Positions 1 through 8,866 of a stretch of DNA of 56,549 nucleotides are shown one piece after another. Source of the stretch: Clostridiaceae bacterium OM02-2AC. Lineage in GTDB: Bacteria; Bacillota_I; Bacilli_A; Erysipelotrichales; Erysipelotrichaceae. Each line of letters opens with the position of its first letter. Within the stretch, counting starts at the first letter, position 1. The stretch spans positions 1 to 56,549 of the forward strand of contig QULU01000033.1 in NCBI GenBank assembly GCA_003481775.1, in the 5' to 3' direction. A program made the position numbers and the translations under genes. The notes beneath the pieces were generated by a model. It searched no databases, had not been told where the DNA came from, and saw only the letters and a program-made list of their open reading frames with translations.

Positions 1-585
1 GCGGATAAAATCGGTATCAATATGCAGAGCCTTTCCAAGATTGAACGGGGTGTGAATTATCCTACCTTTGACACATTAGAAAAGATAATGGACGTGCTGG
101 GAGTAACGCCCAATGAATTATTATCAGGAGAATGGAAGTATATTGACCACACCGAACCATATATCATGGATATTATCAAACGGGAACAGGACTTCAATGT
201 TTCCTTAGATTATCTGTCTGAAAATGAATTTTTCAATGATGAAAAAGAATGCAGATTTTACATGGAAACCAAACTCATACAGTATATCCATAACTACATT
301 ACCAATGAGGTTACGGAGTTAGAAGAACTTATGGAAATCAAGCAGTTGATACAACGTCAAAAAATAGAACGCATGATGAAAGTACATAAGGAAATGCGAG
401 GGTTAGACCGATACAGAGAACAGCCCAAAGAGTATAAATACCATGACCCTTATGATGACTGGATATTCCGTCAACTTGCGGACATAGACAGCAGAAATAA
501 CATTCCCGACACTTCGCCACAGTTAGATTTTGATGAAACGGACTATGAAGATTATCTGAAAGAGAAATGGAACAGAGGTCTTTAA
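1..585 (+). CDS. XRE-family transcriptional regulator, 5'-truncated by the window edge
   Basis: The reading frame is open from base 1 (ADKIGINMQSLSKIERG), so the gene starts outside the window. The visible N-terminal part is the second half of an HTH_XRE (Cro/CI) DNA-binding domain: the recognition helix QSLSKIERG, then the typical PTFDTLEKIMDVLGVTPNELL tail. The remaining ~140 residues are helical and highly charged, with no recognisable domain, and probably serve for dimerisation or partner contact. Regulators of this type are common in integrative and conjugative elements, which agrees with the AT-rich, decayed surroundings. Target unknown. The stop is TAA at 583-585, and a strong hairpin follows within 35 bp. 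Confidence 0.8.
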   Translation, partial: ADKIGINMQSLSKIERGVNYPTFDTLEKIMDVLGVTPNELLSGEWKYIDHTEPYIMDIIKREQDFNVSLDYLSENEFFNDEKECRFYMETKLIQYIHNYITNEVTELEELMEIKQLIQRQKIERMMKVHKEMRGLDRYREQPKEYKYHDPYDDWIFRQLADIDSRNNIPDTSPQLDFDETDYEDYLKEKWNRGL

Positions 586-615
586 TTTTCCTCTTGAATG
601 AAAGATACAGCAAAC

Positions 616-677
616 AAAAAGCCCAGTAAAGAGTGCAAAGCACCACCAATGGTGGCAAGGCTCTTGACAGGGCTTTT
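616..677 (+). terminator. Compound hairpin ending in a T-run after the first XRE gene
   Basis: The outer stem pairs AAAAAGCCC (616-624) with GGGCTTTTT. A second stem pairs AAGAG with CTCTT, and an apical stem is CCACC-AATGGTGG. A T-run follows. It reads as a factor-independent terminator for the truncated regulator. Confidence 0.6.
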
Positions 678-954
678 TCTTTTCTGTGGTTGGTAATCAA
701 GAGGAAGAAAGAAAAAGTGTGTATTTTTCAAGACAGAAAAATGTCAAGGGGGGTGTGCTGATTTTTGTTGTGGCGGATATATGGAACTGTTATAATATGG
801 ATATGTTTAAATTACGTTATAAGCAAGAATATTCTGCTGATTTGTCAAAAAACATCATTGCAACTGCCAGTTGACATATTTCCATATCTAAATGGTGGCT
901 ATGCAACTGATAATATTGCTAAAATTACACCATGAAAGAAAGGAGTGTTAGCTA

Positions 955-1569
955 ATGAATATGGCAGACAGAATACAATATTTAAGGAAATCAAAAGGAA
1001 TATCACAAGAGGAACTTGCGGATAAAGTTGGAGTTTCAAGGCAGGCTGTTTCCAAATGGGAAAGTGAACAAAGTACGCCTGACTTAGAAAAAATAATTAT
1101 AATGAGTGATTTTTTTGGAGTAACAACTGACTATATCCTAAAGGGAATTGAACCAGTAGCAGACAAAGAACAAAAAAATAAAGAGCTTACGAGTAAGGTA
1201 CTTTATATATCATCAACAGCTTTTGTTGCTATTGGGCTGTTTTGTGCATTTGGTAATTGGTATGCAGAACAAACAATGGAAGCAGTTTGGGGTTCAATGA
1301 TTATTCAAGCTATAGGGATTGTTGGATATTTTATAGCGAGAATACTATCGGAAGAAAAATCCCCCTTTTATGTAAATTGGCTTAATATAATCGGAGTTGC
1401 TTTTATGCCTATTTCTATGATTACAGGATATATTTCAGGATTGGTTTTCAAACTAGAAGGGTGGATTGCACCTTATCCGATAGGAATATTTCATACTTTA
1501 GTTTTCGTGTTAGTATTCTTTGTAGTTGTGATTGCAAGCTATATTATTCTAAAGAAACAAACAAAATAG
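955..1569 (+). CDS. XRE-family regulator with C-terminal membrane domain
   Basis: The ATG is preceded by AAAGGAG at good spacing. Residues ~1-65 form a complete HTH_XRE domain (RIQYLRKSKGISQEELADK, then VSRQAVSKWE, then PDLEKIIIMSDFFGVTTDYIL). Residues ~80-204 contain about four hydrophobic membrane-spanning stretches. Membrane-tethered Cro/CI-like regulators of this build are common in Bacillota, often beside transporter or stress genes; the signal is unknown. It stands alone here between two terminators. Low GC and the neighbouring broken genes suggest it belongs to an acquired island. Confidence 0.85.
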   Translation: MNMADRIQYLRKSKGISQEELADKVGVSRQAVSKWESEQSTPDLEKIIIMSDFFGVTTDYILKGIEPVADKEQKNKELTSKVLYISSTAFVAIGLFCAFGNWYAEQTMEAVWGSMIIQAIGIVGYFIARILSEEKSPFYVNWLNIIGVAFMPISMITGYISGLVFKLEGWIAPYPIGIFHTLVFVLVFFVVVIASYIILKKQTK

Positions 1570-1623
1570 TGATTACCTTTATTTTGCAAAAGCAGTTAGT
1601 CTTAGGATTGACTGCTTATTAAT

Positions 1624-1659
1624 AAAAGACACCACTTCAATGTGTCAATGGTGTCTTTT
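1624..1659 (+). terminator. Rho-independent terminator of the XRE-membrane gene
   Basis: An 11-bp perfect stem, AAAAGACACCA (1624-1634) against TGGTGTCTTTT (1649-1659), sits 55 bp after the stop codon. It is symmetric enough to act in both directions. Confidence 0.8.
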
Positions 1660-2330
1660 TAGTGCTATTTTATCGTCATATCAAGGCTCGTTCAATCGTG
1701 GTATATTCGTGGTAAAATGAGTGTTTTTCTATACTTCGAAATGCTTGAAAGTGTAATATTTATAGGGATAATCAAAAATCAGATATAAAGTTTAATATAA
1801 AACTTCTATATTTATTGGGAGGTGGTTAACTCCTCTTGAGAGAGTTTATTCATGGTAATTCTATTTTAAAATGAAATATGTATGTGGACGATTTCACCCA
1901 GTAACAGCCTATTAGAATTATTGGAAGAATAGATTATTTACGCAATCTTAGAAAATTAATCTTTGAAATAGCGTATTGTATTTTGTTTCTCTTAAATATA
2001 TTATTGTTTGCTAGTTAGAAATGAGTGTGTGTAGTTGGAAATAAGCGCTGCAGAGGTTCTAGTTAGGTTCTAAAATTGAAGGAATTCCTTTGTTTATAGG
2101 GGCTTGCAACTAACAAAACGTTAGTAATAATTGTTGTGAGAAGATTAGAGAAGTATTTAGACTTTGTGAGAAGTTTAGATGCTTCTTTTTTTTATAAAAT
2201 ACAGGACATATAAAATTTGTTCAAGTAATATGATATCTATAGATTTTATGAACTTTGCTTTGATGAAATAAGAGGAAGTTGATGATATAGTGATTTAATC
2301 AATAAAACTATAAATAAAGAAAGTGACATT
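1660..2330. other. AT-rich gap without an intact gene
   Basis: No open frame of useful length with a ribosome-binding site is visible. Two short direct repeats TCGTGGTA lie 3 bp apart near 1696-1714. They could be a recombination-arm remnant, but this is weak. The only strong structure is the terminator at 2150-2193. Composition matches the rest of the decayed island. Confidence 0.5.
2150..2193 (+). terminator. Strong terminator hairpin
   Basis: GAAGTATTTAGACTT (2150-2164) pairs over 15 positions, with a few G-U pairs, with AAGTTTAGATGCTTC (2171-2185), followed by eight Ts. No intact gene lies upstream, so it probably outlived the gene or RNA it served. Confidence 0.7.
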
Positions 2331-2700
2331 ATGAACGATACAGTAGAAAGAAATGAAGTTGTTCAATTTAAGGAGTGAGATTTTGTATGATGTACTGTTT
2401 CACCTAATAATGAAACAGTATGGTTAAATTAAAAGCAAATAGCTAGTTTGTTTGGGATTGATAGAGGTGTCGTTACGAGACATATTAAAATATTTTTAAA
2501 TCAGGTGAACTAGTTGAAAATAGCATATGTGCAATTTTGCACATATGGGGAAGCTTGGTGTTTAAGAATATAATGTAAAATACTATAATTTGGACGTTAT
2601 TTAGCTGTTGGCTATAGAACAAATTCAACTAAAAATATTCTTTTTAGAAAATGGGCTAATACTATATTAAAACAATACTTATAAAAAGGGTATGTTATTC
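2331..2700 (+). pseudogene. RhuM-family (virulence protein RhuM-like) gene remnant
   Basis: Reading across frames recovers an ordered RhuM-type N-terminal segment: MNDTVERNEVVQFKE, then TVSPNNETVWLN-KQIASLF, then GIDRGVVTRHIK, then SICA-FAHMGKLGV, then YNVKYYNLD, LAVGYRTNST and FRKWANTILKQYLIKGYVI. RhuM-like proteins carry this winged-helix-like segment and are found on mobile elements. At least two in-frame stops (TGA and TAA) and several frameshifts break it, so no functional product is expected. Homology is recognised from motif order only. Downstream, 2700-2890 holds further out-of-frame coding fragments that I cannot name. Confidence 0.65.
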
Positions 2701-3134
2701 TGATAGACACTTTCAAGATATTAAATATGTTACAAAAATGTTGGAGCAATACAAAGAAGCTGGTGGTCAATTACCAACAAGTGATTCTATATTAGAATTT
2801 TTAAAAGCTTATTAAGGAGGATTTAAAATTTCAAGATCGAAAGATAAAGATATCATGATGCAGCTTATTAAGACAATTCTTAAAGAAGACTAATACCTTT
2901 AGTGTTTTTTTGTGACATAAAATCTGACGTAAGTTTTTGTGTATAATATAGGATGTTTTCATAGGAATTTATTTGGTATCCGATTTAAACATATAGTTAA
3001 TCAGATAGAAATAAGTATTAACAAACGAATATATCTGTAGAAGTATGTGAAAGATAATAAGTAGTGAAAGTGAAGATAGCATATGGTATAATATCGATAA
3101 AGAATTGATAAATTAAAGAGGATGGTGAGAAAAG
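2701..3134. other. Gap with unnamed coding fragments
   Basis: A stretch near 2720-2815 reads as IKYVTKMLEQYKEAGGQLPT in one frame and ends in a stop. A following piece (2821-2893) reads GFKISRSKDKDIMMQLIK and also ends. Both look like decayed genes. From 2894 to the start of the next pseudogene I see only AT-rich spacer. TATAAT-like sequence near 3085-3095 may have been the promoter of the HipA-like gene. Confidence 0.4.
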
Positions 3135-4332
3135 ATGGAATTCAGATTAATGAATAAAGATACAGCGGTCTTGGATTTTTTATATGATAAAGAAACGCAT
3201 AATATAGATAAAGTAACTAATTTGATCCATCCTGAATATGCACCTTTAGGTATTATAGACTATAAGACTGGAATCTCAAGAAAGTCTTTCAATAACTGGT
3301 GGAGAGATAGAGCTATTCCTGCGTCACGCAGCAAATTTAAAGACGTGTTGGAAGAGTTAGATATCACCAATTCGATTGAGTTATTAGAGAGATGTTTTGG
3401 TTTGAGTTTGAGTGATCAGTATTGGATAAAAGAAAAGTAGTCATCTGCAACATGGGAAAAAGTGAATTTCTTTACGAATGATTTCAGTGAAGATATGGGA
3501 AAACTTTTGATGGGTGAAATTGAATATACCGATAGCCTTGATATGTTCAGTCCGGATAATTCAAGCGATGGGAATCTAAGAAAAAAAATGGAAAATAATC
3601 AATGGCAAGAGATGCCTGATTAAGAGCGGAAATACACTAAACAATCAGGAGCCTTATAATGAAGTCATTGCAACCAAATTGTATGAGCGAATTCTAGATG
3701 AAGATGAGTTTGTACCTTATTGGTTGATAGAAGAAAAGGGAATCGCTTATTCCTGTTGTGAAACGATGGTTAGTGAAAACGAAGAATTAGTACCTGCCTT
3801 TTATATTGATGCCACGCATAAATTACGAGGAAGTGAGTCCTTGTATGAGCATTATATAAATGTGTGTTGTGAACTTGGAATTCCTGATGCAAGAATAAAA
3901 GTTAATAAGATGCTGGTATGTGATTATATACTTGGAAACTATGATCGCCATTACCGAAATTTTGGTGCAATCAGAAATGTCCTTGATTTAAAATGGGAAA
4001 GAATAGCACCTATATACGACAGTGGTAGTTCATTATGGGCAACTACACCTACACAGTTGATCGGTACAACATATAAGAGTAAGCCATTCAAAGCAAAGGC
4101 AGAAGAACAGCTGCATTTGGTAGAGGAGCTGTCTTGGCTGAATAAAGATAAGTTAATTGATTTTGATAAAACGGTTTATGAAATGCTTGATAAAAATCCT
4201 TTCGTGGATGAAGAGAGAAAGTCAGCAATCTCTATTCAGGTCAAAGGTAGAATTGAAAAAGTTATTGAAAGACAGGCAAGCTTAAATAGAATAAATGAAA
4301 TGGGCTTGCAGGAGCTACTATTTAGATTATAA
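3135..4332 (+). pseudogene. HipA-family kinase-like gene, broken by a stop and a frameshift
   Basis: The N-terminal piece (3135-3440) ends at an in-frame TAG, but the same frame continues (SSATWEKVNFFTNDFSEDMG). A slip in the A-run near 3580-3590 then moves the coding frame by one (KWKIINGKRCLIKSGNTL), after which an uninterrupted frame runs to 4332. The C-terminal part carries HipA-like kinase features: LVCDYILGNYDRHYRNFG resembles the HipA catalytic loop, and APIYDSGSSLW resembles the metal-binding D-x-G. HipA toxins are Ser/Thr kinases that induce persistence when not neutralised by HipB. No HipB partner is adjacent. With two disruptions the gene is most likely dead, unless the 217-residue 3' frame is expressed alone. 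Confidence 0.75.
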
Positions 4333-4677
4333 TGATAGGAGATATTTTATTTTTCTATCATTATCTTTTTGTGCTAAATTGCTTAATAGGAGCTTATGAG
4401 TTATTTATAAATCCTTTATGAAGTAAGGGATAGAAAACTATGGATTCAATGCGTATGTGCAACTATGTACACACATGAAAGCCCATTTTATGGTTTTTTT
4501 TGTGTTTCCAGGTGAGGTATTGGAGTATGTGTTTAAACAGGTAATAGGCAACGAACGTTAGCCTAAGTAGTATAAGATACTTACAGCTCTATATAGGAAA
4601 TTGCAAAAGATTCACCTTAAATTGATTGGTAATCTTATAGAAAGAAGCTGTATTATTATTGATCTGGTGAAAATACA
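4333..4677. other. AT-rich spacer
   Basis: No credible gene or structured element is seen between the broken HipA-like gene and the promoter of the next small membrane protein. A short piece near 4450-4480 resembles the TGTGCAA/TTGCACA motif seen in the RhuM remnant, but is too short to interpret. Confidence 0.4.
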
Positions 4678-4706
4678 TTTTACGAAATAAGCCATTCTGT
4701 TATAAT
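4678..4706 (+). promoter_or_regulatory. Sigma-A-type promoter
   Basis: TTTACG (4678-4683), a 17-bp spacer, and TATAAT (4701-4706). The expected transcription start near 4713 makes an ATG at 4715 unlikely as the translation start of the following gene and favours 4751. Confidence 0.6.
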
Positions 4707-4750
4707 GAAAGTAGATGAAACTAGAATTCGATAAGGGAGAAAAGCAGATA

Positions 4751-5155
4751 ATGAACAATAAAGTAAAGCCCAAAAAGGTAACTAAAATTGTATATAATTG
4801 TTTGATTTTCTTTATCGCTATACTAGCCTTCATACGTTGGATGAGTGCCTTTGATAAAAGCATCGTGGTTATAAATGCAGAAATAAATTCTCATATTTCA
4901 AACTTTGCATTAAGCTTGGTGTTCTATTTGGGTGTTGGCTTTCCTTGGATTTTACAAAAAAAGCCATTTAATAAGATAATATTATTGGGCTTGTTTATTA
5001 TTATCGCAAATGTTATATGCGAAACAGTAATGGGCTTTATGAACACAACTGATATCCTGGATGCTATATATGGGATAGCCGGAACTTTCATAGGCTTTTG
5101 TTACTTCTTCGTGATAAACAAATACGGACTAGAAGATATTCATGAGGAAAGGTAA
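4751..5155 (+). CDS. Small integral membrane protein, unknown function
   Basis: The 134-residue product starts at ATG 4751, preceded by AAGGGAG. Four hydrophobic segments follow a lysine-rich N-terminus: IVYNCLIFFIAILAFI, FALSLVFYLGVGFPWIL, IILLGLFIIIANVI and a C-terminal GIAGTFIGFCYFFVI. The arrangement is loosely VanZ-like, but no diagnostic motif is present and I do not assign it. It has its own promoter and is followed by the DUF5714/ArsC-like pair on the same strand, 71 bp downstream. Confidence 0.7.
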   Translation: MNNKVKPKKVTKIVYNCLIFFIAILAFIRWMSAFDKSIVVINAEINSHISNFALSLVFYLGVGFPWILQKKPFNKIILLGLFIIIANVICETVMGFMNTTDILDAIYGIAGTFIGFCYFFVINKYGLEDIHEER

Positions 5156-5226
5156 GCACATATAAATCCATGTTTATGAGATTGGTATAGAGCGTAATAA
5201 AAATTGGAATTTTATGAGGTAATTAT

Positions 5227-5790
5227 ATGGACGAAGAATATACGTTAATAAAAAGTGAATGTTTGAAATCAAATACGAGAAATCCTATTGAATTGATAGT
5301 AAGCATAATGGAAAAGGATTATATAAATATACATGGACCTGAACATCATGTTTTAGATGGTTCCTGCTTTTTGACTGCTATGCATAATGCAGGTGTTGAA
5401 TTTGAGTTAGATCAAGCATTAGACGAAATGATAGTCAGAGGTAAAAAAATGCCAGGAGCCACCTGTGGTCAATGGGGGATGTGTGGTTCTTCTGCTTCTG
5501 TTGGAGCAGCACTAGCAATTATTCATGAAACTGGACCTTTAAGCAATACTCAATATTACAAAGATAACTTAAGCTATGTATCAAAAGCATTAGGAAAACT
5601 TGCTGATGTAGGTGGACCAAGGTGTTGTAAGAGAAATGCATTCTTATCTATGTTAACAGCTATTGATTTTGTTAATGAACGATATGGGATTGCATTAGCG
5701 AAACAAGAAGTCGAATGCACATTTTTTGATAAAAACAAGCAATGCATCGGTATGAGGTGTCCATTTTATAAGGGGGTAGCTAATGATTAA
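5227..5790 (+). CDS. DUF5714-type cysteine-rich protein
   Basis: The 187-residue product resembles the DUF5714 family, found alone or fused to methyltransferases in anaerobes and methanogens; its biochemical role is not known to me. Conserved-looking features are the HGPEHHVLDGSCFLTAMHNAG segment (residues ~38-58), a glycine/cysteine run ATCGQWGMCGSSASVGAA (~78-95), a CCKRNAFLS segment, and a C-terminal cysteine set (ECTF, QCIGMRCPFY). These cysteines suggest metal or Fe-S binding. The gene overlaps the next one by 8 bp, so the two are translationally coupled and probably act together. Confidence 0.75.
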   Translation: MDEEYTLIKSECLKSNTRNPIELIVSIMEKDYINIHGPEHHVLDGSCFLTAMHNAGVEFELDQALDEMIVRGKKMPGATCGQWGMCGSSASVGAALAIIHETGPLSNTQYYKDNLSYVSKALGKLADVGGPRCCKRNAFLSMLTAIDFVNERYGIALAKQEVECTFFDKNKQCIGMRCPFYKGVAND

Positions 5791-6184
5791 AAAATTAAAA
5801 GTCGCATTTGTATGTGTTCATAATTCTTGTAGAAGTCAAGTTGCAGAAGCATTAGGAAAGTTATTAGCTTCTGATATATTTGAATGCTATTCAGCAGGAA
5901 CTGAAACAAAGCCACAAATCAATCAGGATGCTGTAAGATTAGTTAAGGAAATTTATAATGTTGATATGGAAAAAGCACAATATCCTAAATTATTAAGTGA
6001 TATTCCTAAAGTGGATATCGTGATAACTATGGGATGTAATGTTGATTGTCCTTATCTTCCTTGTTCGCATAGAGAAGATTGGGGATTAGAAGACCCTACT
6101 GGTAAAAAGGATGAGGAATTCATTAAAGCTATCAAAACGATCGAAACAAAAATCTATGCTTTAAAAGCAAGCTTCAAGTGTTAA
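5783..6184 (+). CDS. ArsC-like low-molecular-weight phosphatase/arsenate reductase family protein
   Basis: The 133-residue product begins VAFVCVHNSCRSQVAEA, containing the CX5R catalytic P-loop (C-VHNSC-R) of the low-molecular-weight tyrosine phosphatase fold, as in thioredoxin-coupled arsenate reductases. The C-terminal half has MGCNVDCPYLPC and WGLEDP; the DP is the expected general-acid motif and the paired cysteines fit the redox relay of this type of ArsC. GGGGG upstream of ATG 5783 serves as ribosome-binding site. No arsR, arsB or acr3 is nearby. Coupling to a DUF5714 protein instead raises doubt that arsenate is the substrate. Confidence 0.8.
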   Translation: MIKKLKVAFVCVHNSCRSQVAEALGKLLASDIFECYSAGTETKPQINQDAVRLVKEIYNVDMEKAQYPKLLSDIPKVDIVITMGCNVDCPYLPCSHREDWGLEDPTGKKDEEFIKAIKTIETKIYALKASFKC

Positions 6185-6773
6185 ATTCCAGTTTATATAT
6201 TCCACATAGCTAGCATCCGATAAGAGGTTACAGACGATTACCTGAAGCTTTCTAATAGCATATCAGAAAACTTCTGAGATATAACTTTTATTGTATTATC
6301 ATTTCATGAATACTCTCTCCAGCTTTTCTTGAAATGGAGAGCACGAAAAAGCCTTTGTGTATAACCTTTACAAGTGATCCGATTTTCTATTCACACAAGC
6401 ATATATGTCATTGTTGCGAACCATCTTAAACTGATCATGGGAAATATGAAAGCTACTCCTATCTCAATAGATTTGCCGCCTACGTGTCCCCTTGCCAGAA
6501 CCTGCCCACACGCGCTTCAGCTGCCACGATACGCTCTATAGAATTTAAGATTCCTTCGTTTAAAGAATCAGTATACATCTAATACTTATCATCTTCAGAT
6601 AAAACAGACAGTGCTGGGGACTATCGCCTCCTGTCCTCAAATAGAAAAAGGAAACGATAAGATCTGGAATCATGAAGTATTCTCATACGTAGAATAGCAT
6701 AAAATATCATGCATGAAAATGAAAATACTGTTAAACTTTTTCTATAAGAAACTTTGAAAAAGGAAGGGATTCT
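6185..6773. other. 589-bp intergenic region with a GC-richer patch
   Basis: A hairpin CTCTCCA/TGGAGAG lies near 6314-6342 without a clear T-run. Between about 6475 and 6545 the base composition rises. On the minus strand short coding-like pieces can be read (RIVAAEARVGRFWQGDT, then shifted, GGKSIEIGVAFIFPM), separated by a stop and a shift. This is probably a decayed gene that I cannot name. Nothing intact is seen. Confidence 0.4.
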
Positions 6774-7886
6774 ATGAAGTATACAAAAGCAACAGCACGC
6801 ATTTTAAATTTAGCCGGTTCAAGCTATGAAATTGGCTATCGTCTTGGAAAGGTGATTTCAAAAGACAATGTATGGCGGGAAAGGTGTGTATCTCACCATT
6901 ACACAATGAATCAGAATAGGTTTGAAAACATAAATCGTCTATTGGATATCTGGTGTCCGGGGCTACGTGATGAATTAAGAGGAATTGCAGATGCACTTCA
7001 CATGGAAGCCAAGGAATTATATTTCTATCATATGACACATCTCGTACCGAATTGTTCACAAATCGCGGTATGCTCCACTGTCACAAAGGATAAAAAGCCT
7101 CTGCTTGGACGCAATTTTGAGTTTTCCAACGAAATTGAGGATTTTACTTTCATGAAAACCTGTGTAGCTGGCAAATACCGGCATATGGGTACCTCAATTT
7201 TGGCATCAGGGCGAGATGATGGCATGAATGAGCATGGATTGGCAGTTACCATGACCTCCTGTGGAATACCCGTTGTGGATTTGCCATATATGCAAAAGCC
7301 CAGCATAGAGGGCCTGCAATATTGGGTTGTTGTAAGAGCTCTTTTAGAAAACTGCCGCAATGTACAAGAAGCATTATCGTATATAAAGGATATGCCAATC
7401 GCCTTTCACATGAATATGATTATTCTTGACCGGGAAGAGCATGCTGCTCTGGTTCAAACCTTTGCAGGTAAGAAAGCTATCCGCTGTATAACAGCAGAGG
7501 ATGCGCTGTTGTTCACAACAAATCATGCAGTATTGGAGGATTTTAAGCATCTGGAATCAGGTGCCTTTAAGCACAGTCTGCATCGGTATCGCTATATTGA
7601 AGAGAAATTATCCGATCAAACGGATATCACACGAAATACCTTAAAGGAAATGCTGTTATCCGACTATCCTGAGGGGCTGTGCTTTCATCATTATAACGAA
7701 AGCTTTGGTACAACAAAAAGTATGATACTGTCTCCTTTTGATAACACGATTGAGTTATGCTGGGGCGGACTTGCCAGGAATACCTGGACATGCTATTCTT
7801 TAGATGCTATACAGGAGGAACAAAGGTGTATTTCCCTTGCTGTAGAAACGGATCATAAGGATATTTTGGAATGGATTCCCCTATAA
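6774..7886 (+). CDS. C45-type acyltransferase/peptidase-like Ntn-hydrolase
   Basis: The 370-residue protein matches the acyl-CoA:6-aminopenicillanate acyltransferase-like (peptidase C45) fold. Cys100 in CSQIAVCST is placed as the N-terminal nucleophile revealed by self-cleavage, followed by the family's GRNFEF (112-117), DDGMNEHGLAVTMTSCG (~149-165) and a TTNH segment near 245. Members hydrolyse or transfer amide-bonded acyl groups; the substrate cannot be told here. GGAAGGG precedes the ATG. The stop is 13 bp before an AraC-GyrI regulator on the same strand, so they are likely co-transcribed. No signal peptide, hence probably cytoplasmic. Confidence 0.75.
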   Translation: MKYTKATARILNLAGSSYEIGYRLGKVISKDNVWRERCVSHHYTMNQNRFENINRLLDIWCPGLRDELRGIADALHMEAKELYFYHMTHLVPNCSQIAVCSTVTKDKKPLLGRNFEFSNEIEDFTFMKTCVAGKYRHMGTSILASGRDDGMNEHGLAVTMTSCGIPVVDLPYMQKPSIEGLQYWVVVRALLENCRNVQEALSYIKDMPIAFHMNMIILDREEHAALVQTFAGKKAIRCITAEDALLFTTNHAVLEDFKHLESGAFKHSLHRYRYIEEKLSDQTDITRNTLKEMLLSDYPEGLCFHHYNESFGTTKSMILSPFDNTIELCWGGLARNTWTCYSLDAIQEEQRCISLAVETDHKDILEWIPL

Positions 7887-7899
7887 AAAGGAGCAGCTT

Positions 7900-8766
7900 A
7901 TGGACTATAAAAGAGTGCTGGAGCAGGCAGTGATTTATATAGAGCAGCATCTGAATGAAGCATTGAGTGTCGAAGAGGTCTCCAAAGTTACCGGCTATTC
8001 CTATTATCATTTGAATCGTCAGTTTATTGCTATCTTAGGGGAAAGTATAGGGAGCTATATAAAGAAGCGCAGACTGGCGAATGCTGCACAAAGGCTTCTT
8101 TATACAGATGATAAGATCATCACGATTGCTTTTGACAATAATTTTGAATCGGCTGAAGCATTTAGTCGTGCATTTAAAACGGTTTATAAAGTGAATCCAT
8201 CAACGTATCGAAGAAATCGCATTCACACCTTCACCTCCGGAAAACAGCGATTGGATGACGAGAAAATAACGCACTTACTGGAGCATATCAACGTTCATCC
8301 AAATATTGTAGAGCTGCCGGAAATTGAGATTGCAGGCATACGCACTGAGGTATACCTTCATCAGGAAGAGCTGAAGGGGCATTGGGAAACCTTTTATAAG
8401 CTGCTTCCAGCACAATACAGAATGCGCAGAAGGTTTGGTATTTATGAATCCTTTGACAAACTGAACCATTATATGATTCATGAGGATATGCAGTTTCATG
8501 AAGTGTTCGGTTTCGAGGTAAACACAATAGACAGAATTGCAGATGACTTTGTGCGTAGCACGATTCAAAAAGGGCGTTACGCGGTATTTACGCATCACGG
8601 CAGTTTACATACACTTTCGCAGACGATTGATTATATCTGGGGAACATGGATTCTTTCAACGAAAGAGGTGCTTGATACCAGAGATTCTTTTGAGCTGTAT
8701 GATGATCGGTTTCTCGGATATGATGAGCCAGATACAGAAATTGATATTTATGTAGCGATACGATAA
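7900..8766 (+). CDS. AraC-family regulator with GyrI-like effector domain
   Basis: The 288-residue protein has an N-terminal AraC DNA-binding domain, residues ~8-108. Two helix-turn-helix units are visible (LSVEEVSKVTGYSYYHLNRQF and IITIAFDNNFESAEAFSRAFK), ending in the family signature YKVNPSTYRR. Residues ~130-288 form a GyrI-like (AraC effector-binding) domain, typical of regulators that sense small hydrophobic or cationic ligands. AAAAGGAG precedes the ATG. It sits between a C45 hydrolase and ogt in one direction and probably regulates this cluster. Confidence 0.85.
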   Translation: MDYKRVLEQAVIYIEQHLNEALSVEEVSKVTGYSYYHLNRQFIAILGESIGSYIKKRRLANAAQRLLYTDDKIITIAFDNNFESAEAFSRAFKTVYKVNPSTYRRNRIHTFTSGKQRLDDEKITHLLEHINVHPNIVELPEIEIAGIRTEVYLHQEELKGHWETFYKLLPAQYRMRRRFGIYESFDKLNHYMIHEDMQFHEVFGFEVNTIDRIADDFVRSTIQKGRYAVFTHHGSLHTLSQTIDYIWGTWILSTKEVLDTRDSFELYDDRFLGYDEPDTEIDIYVAIR

Positions 8767-8866
8767 ATGCAATTATGCAGAATGAAGAGCGCAAACGTAT
8801 GATGATGCTCTCTTGATAATAATTAAATATGGAAGAATTGTTGATTTAAAGAAAGGAGGATACCTA

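Noticed and set aside
686..874. 62-codon frame after the first terminator
   Set aside because: No ribosome-binding site, no recognisable sequence, and it directly follows a hairpin terminator.
1696..1714. Paired TCGTGGTA repeats as an attachment site
   Set aside because: Only two 8-bp copies, no integrase gene in the window and no matching copy found at the other island edge.
2052..2062. AGAGGTTCTAG resembling the 5' part of a preQ1-I riboswitch
   Set aside because: The CACCCTCT pairing partner and the A-rich tail are missing, and no queuosine gene follows; chance match.
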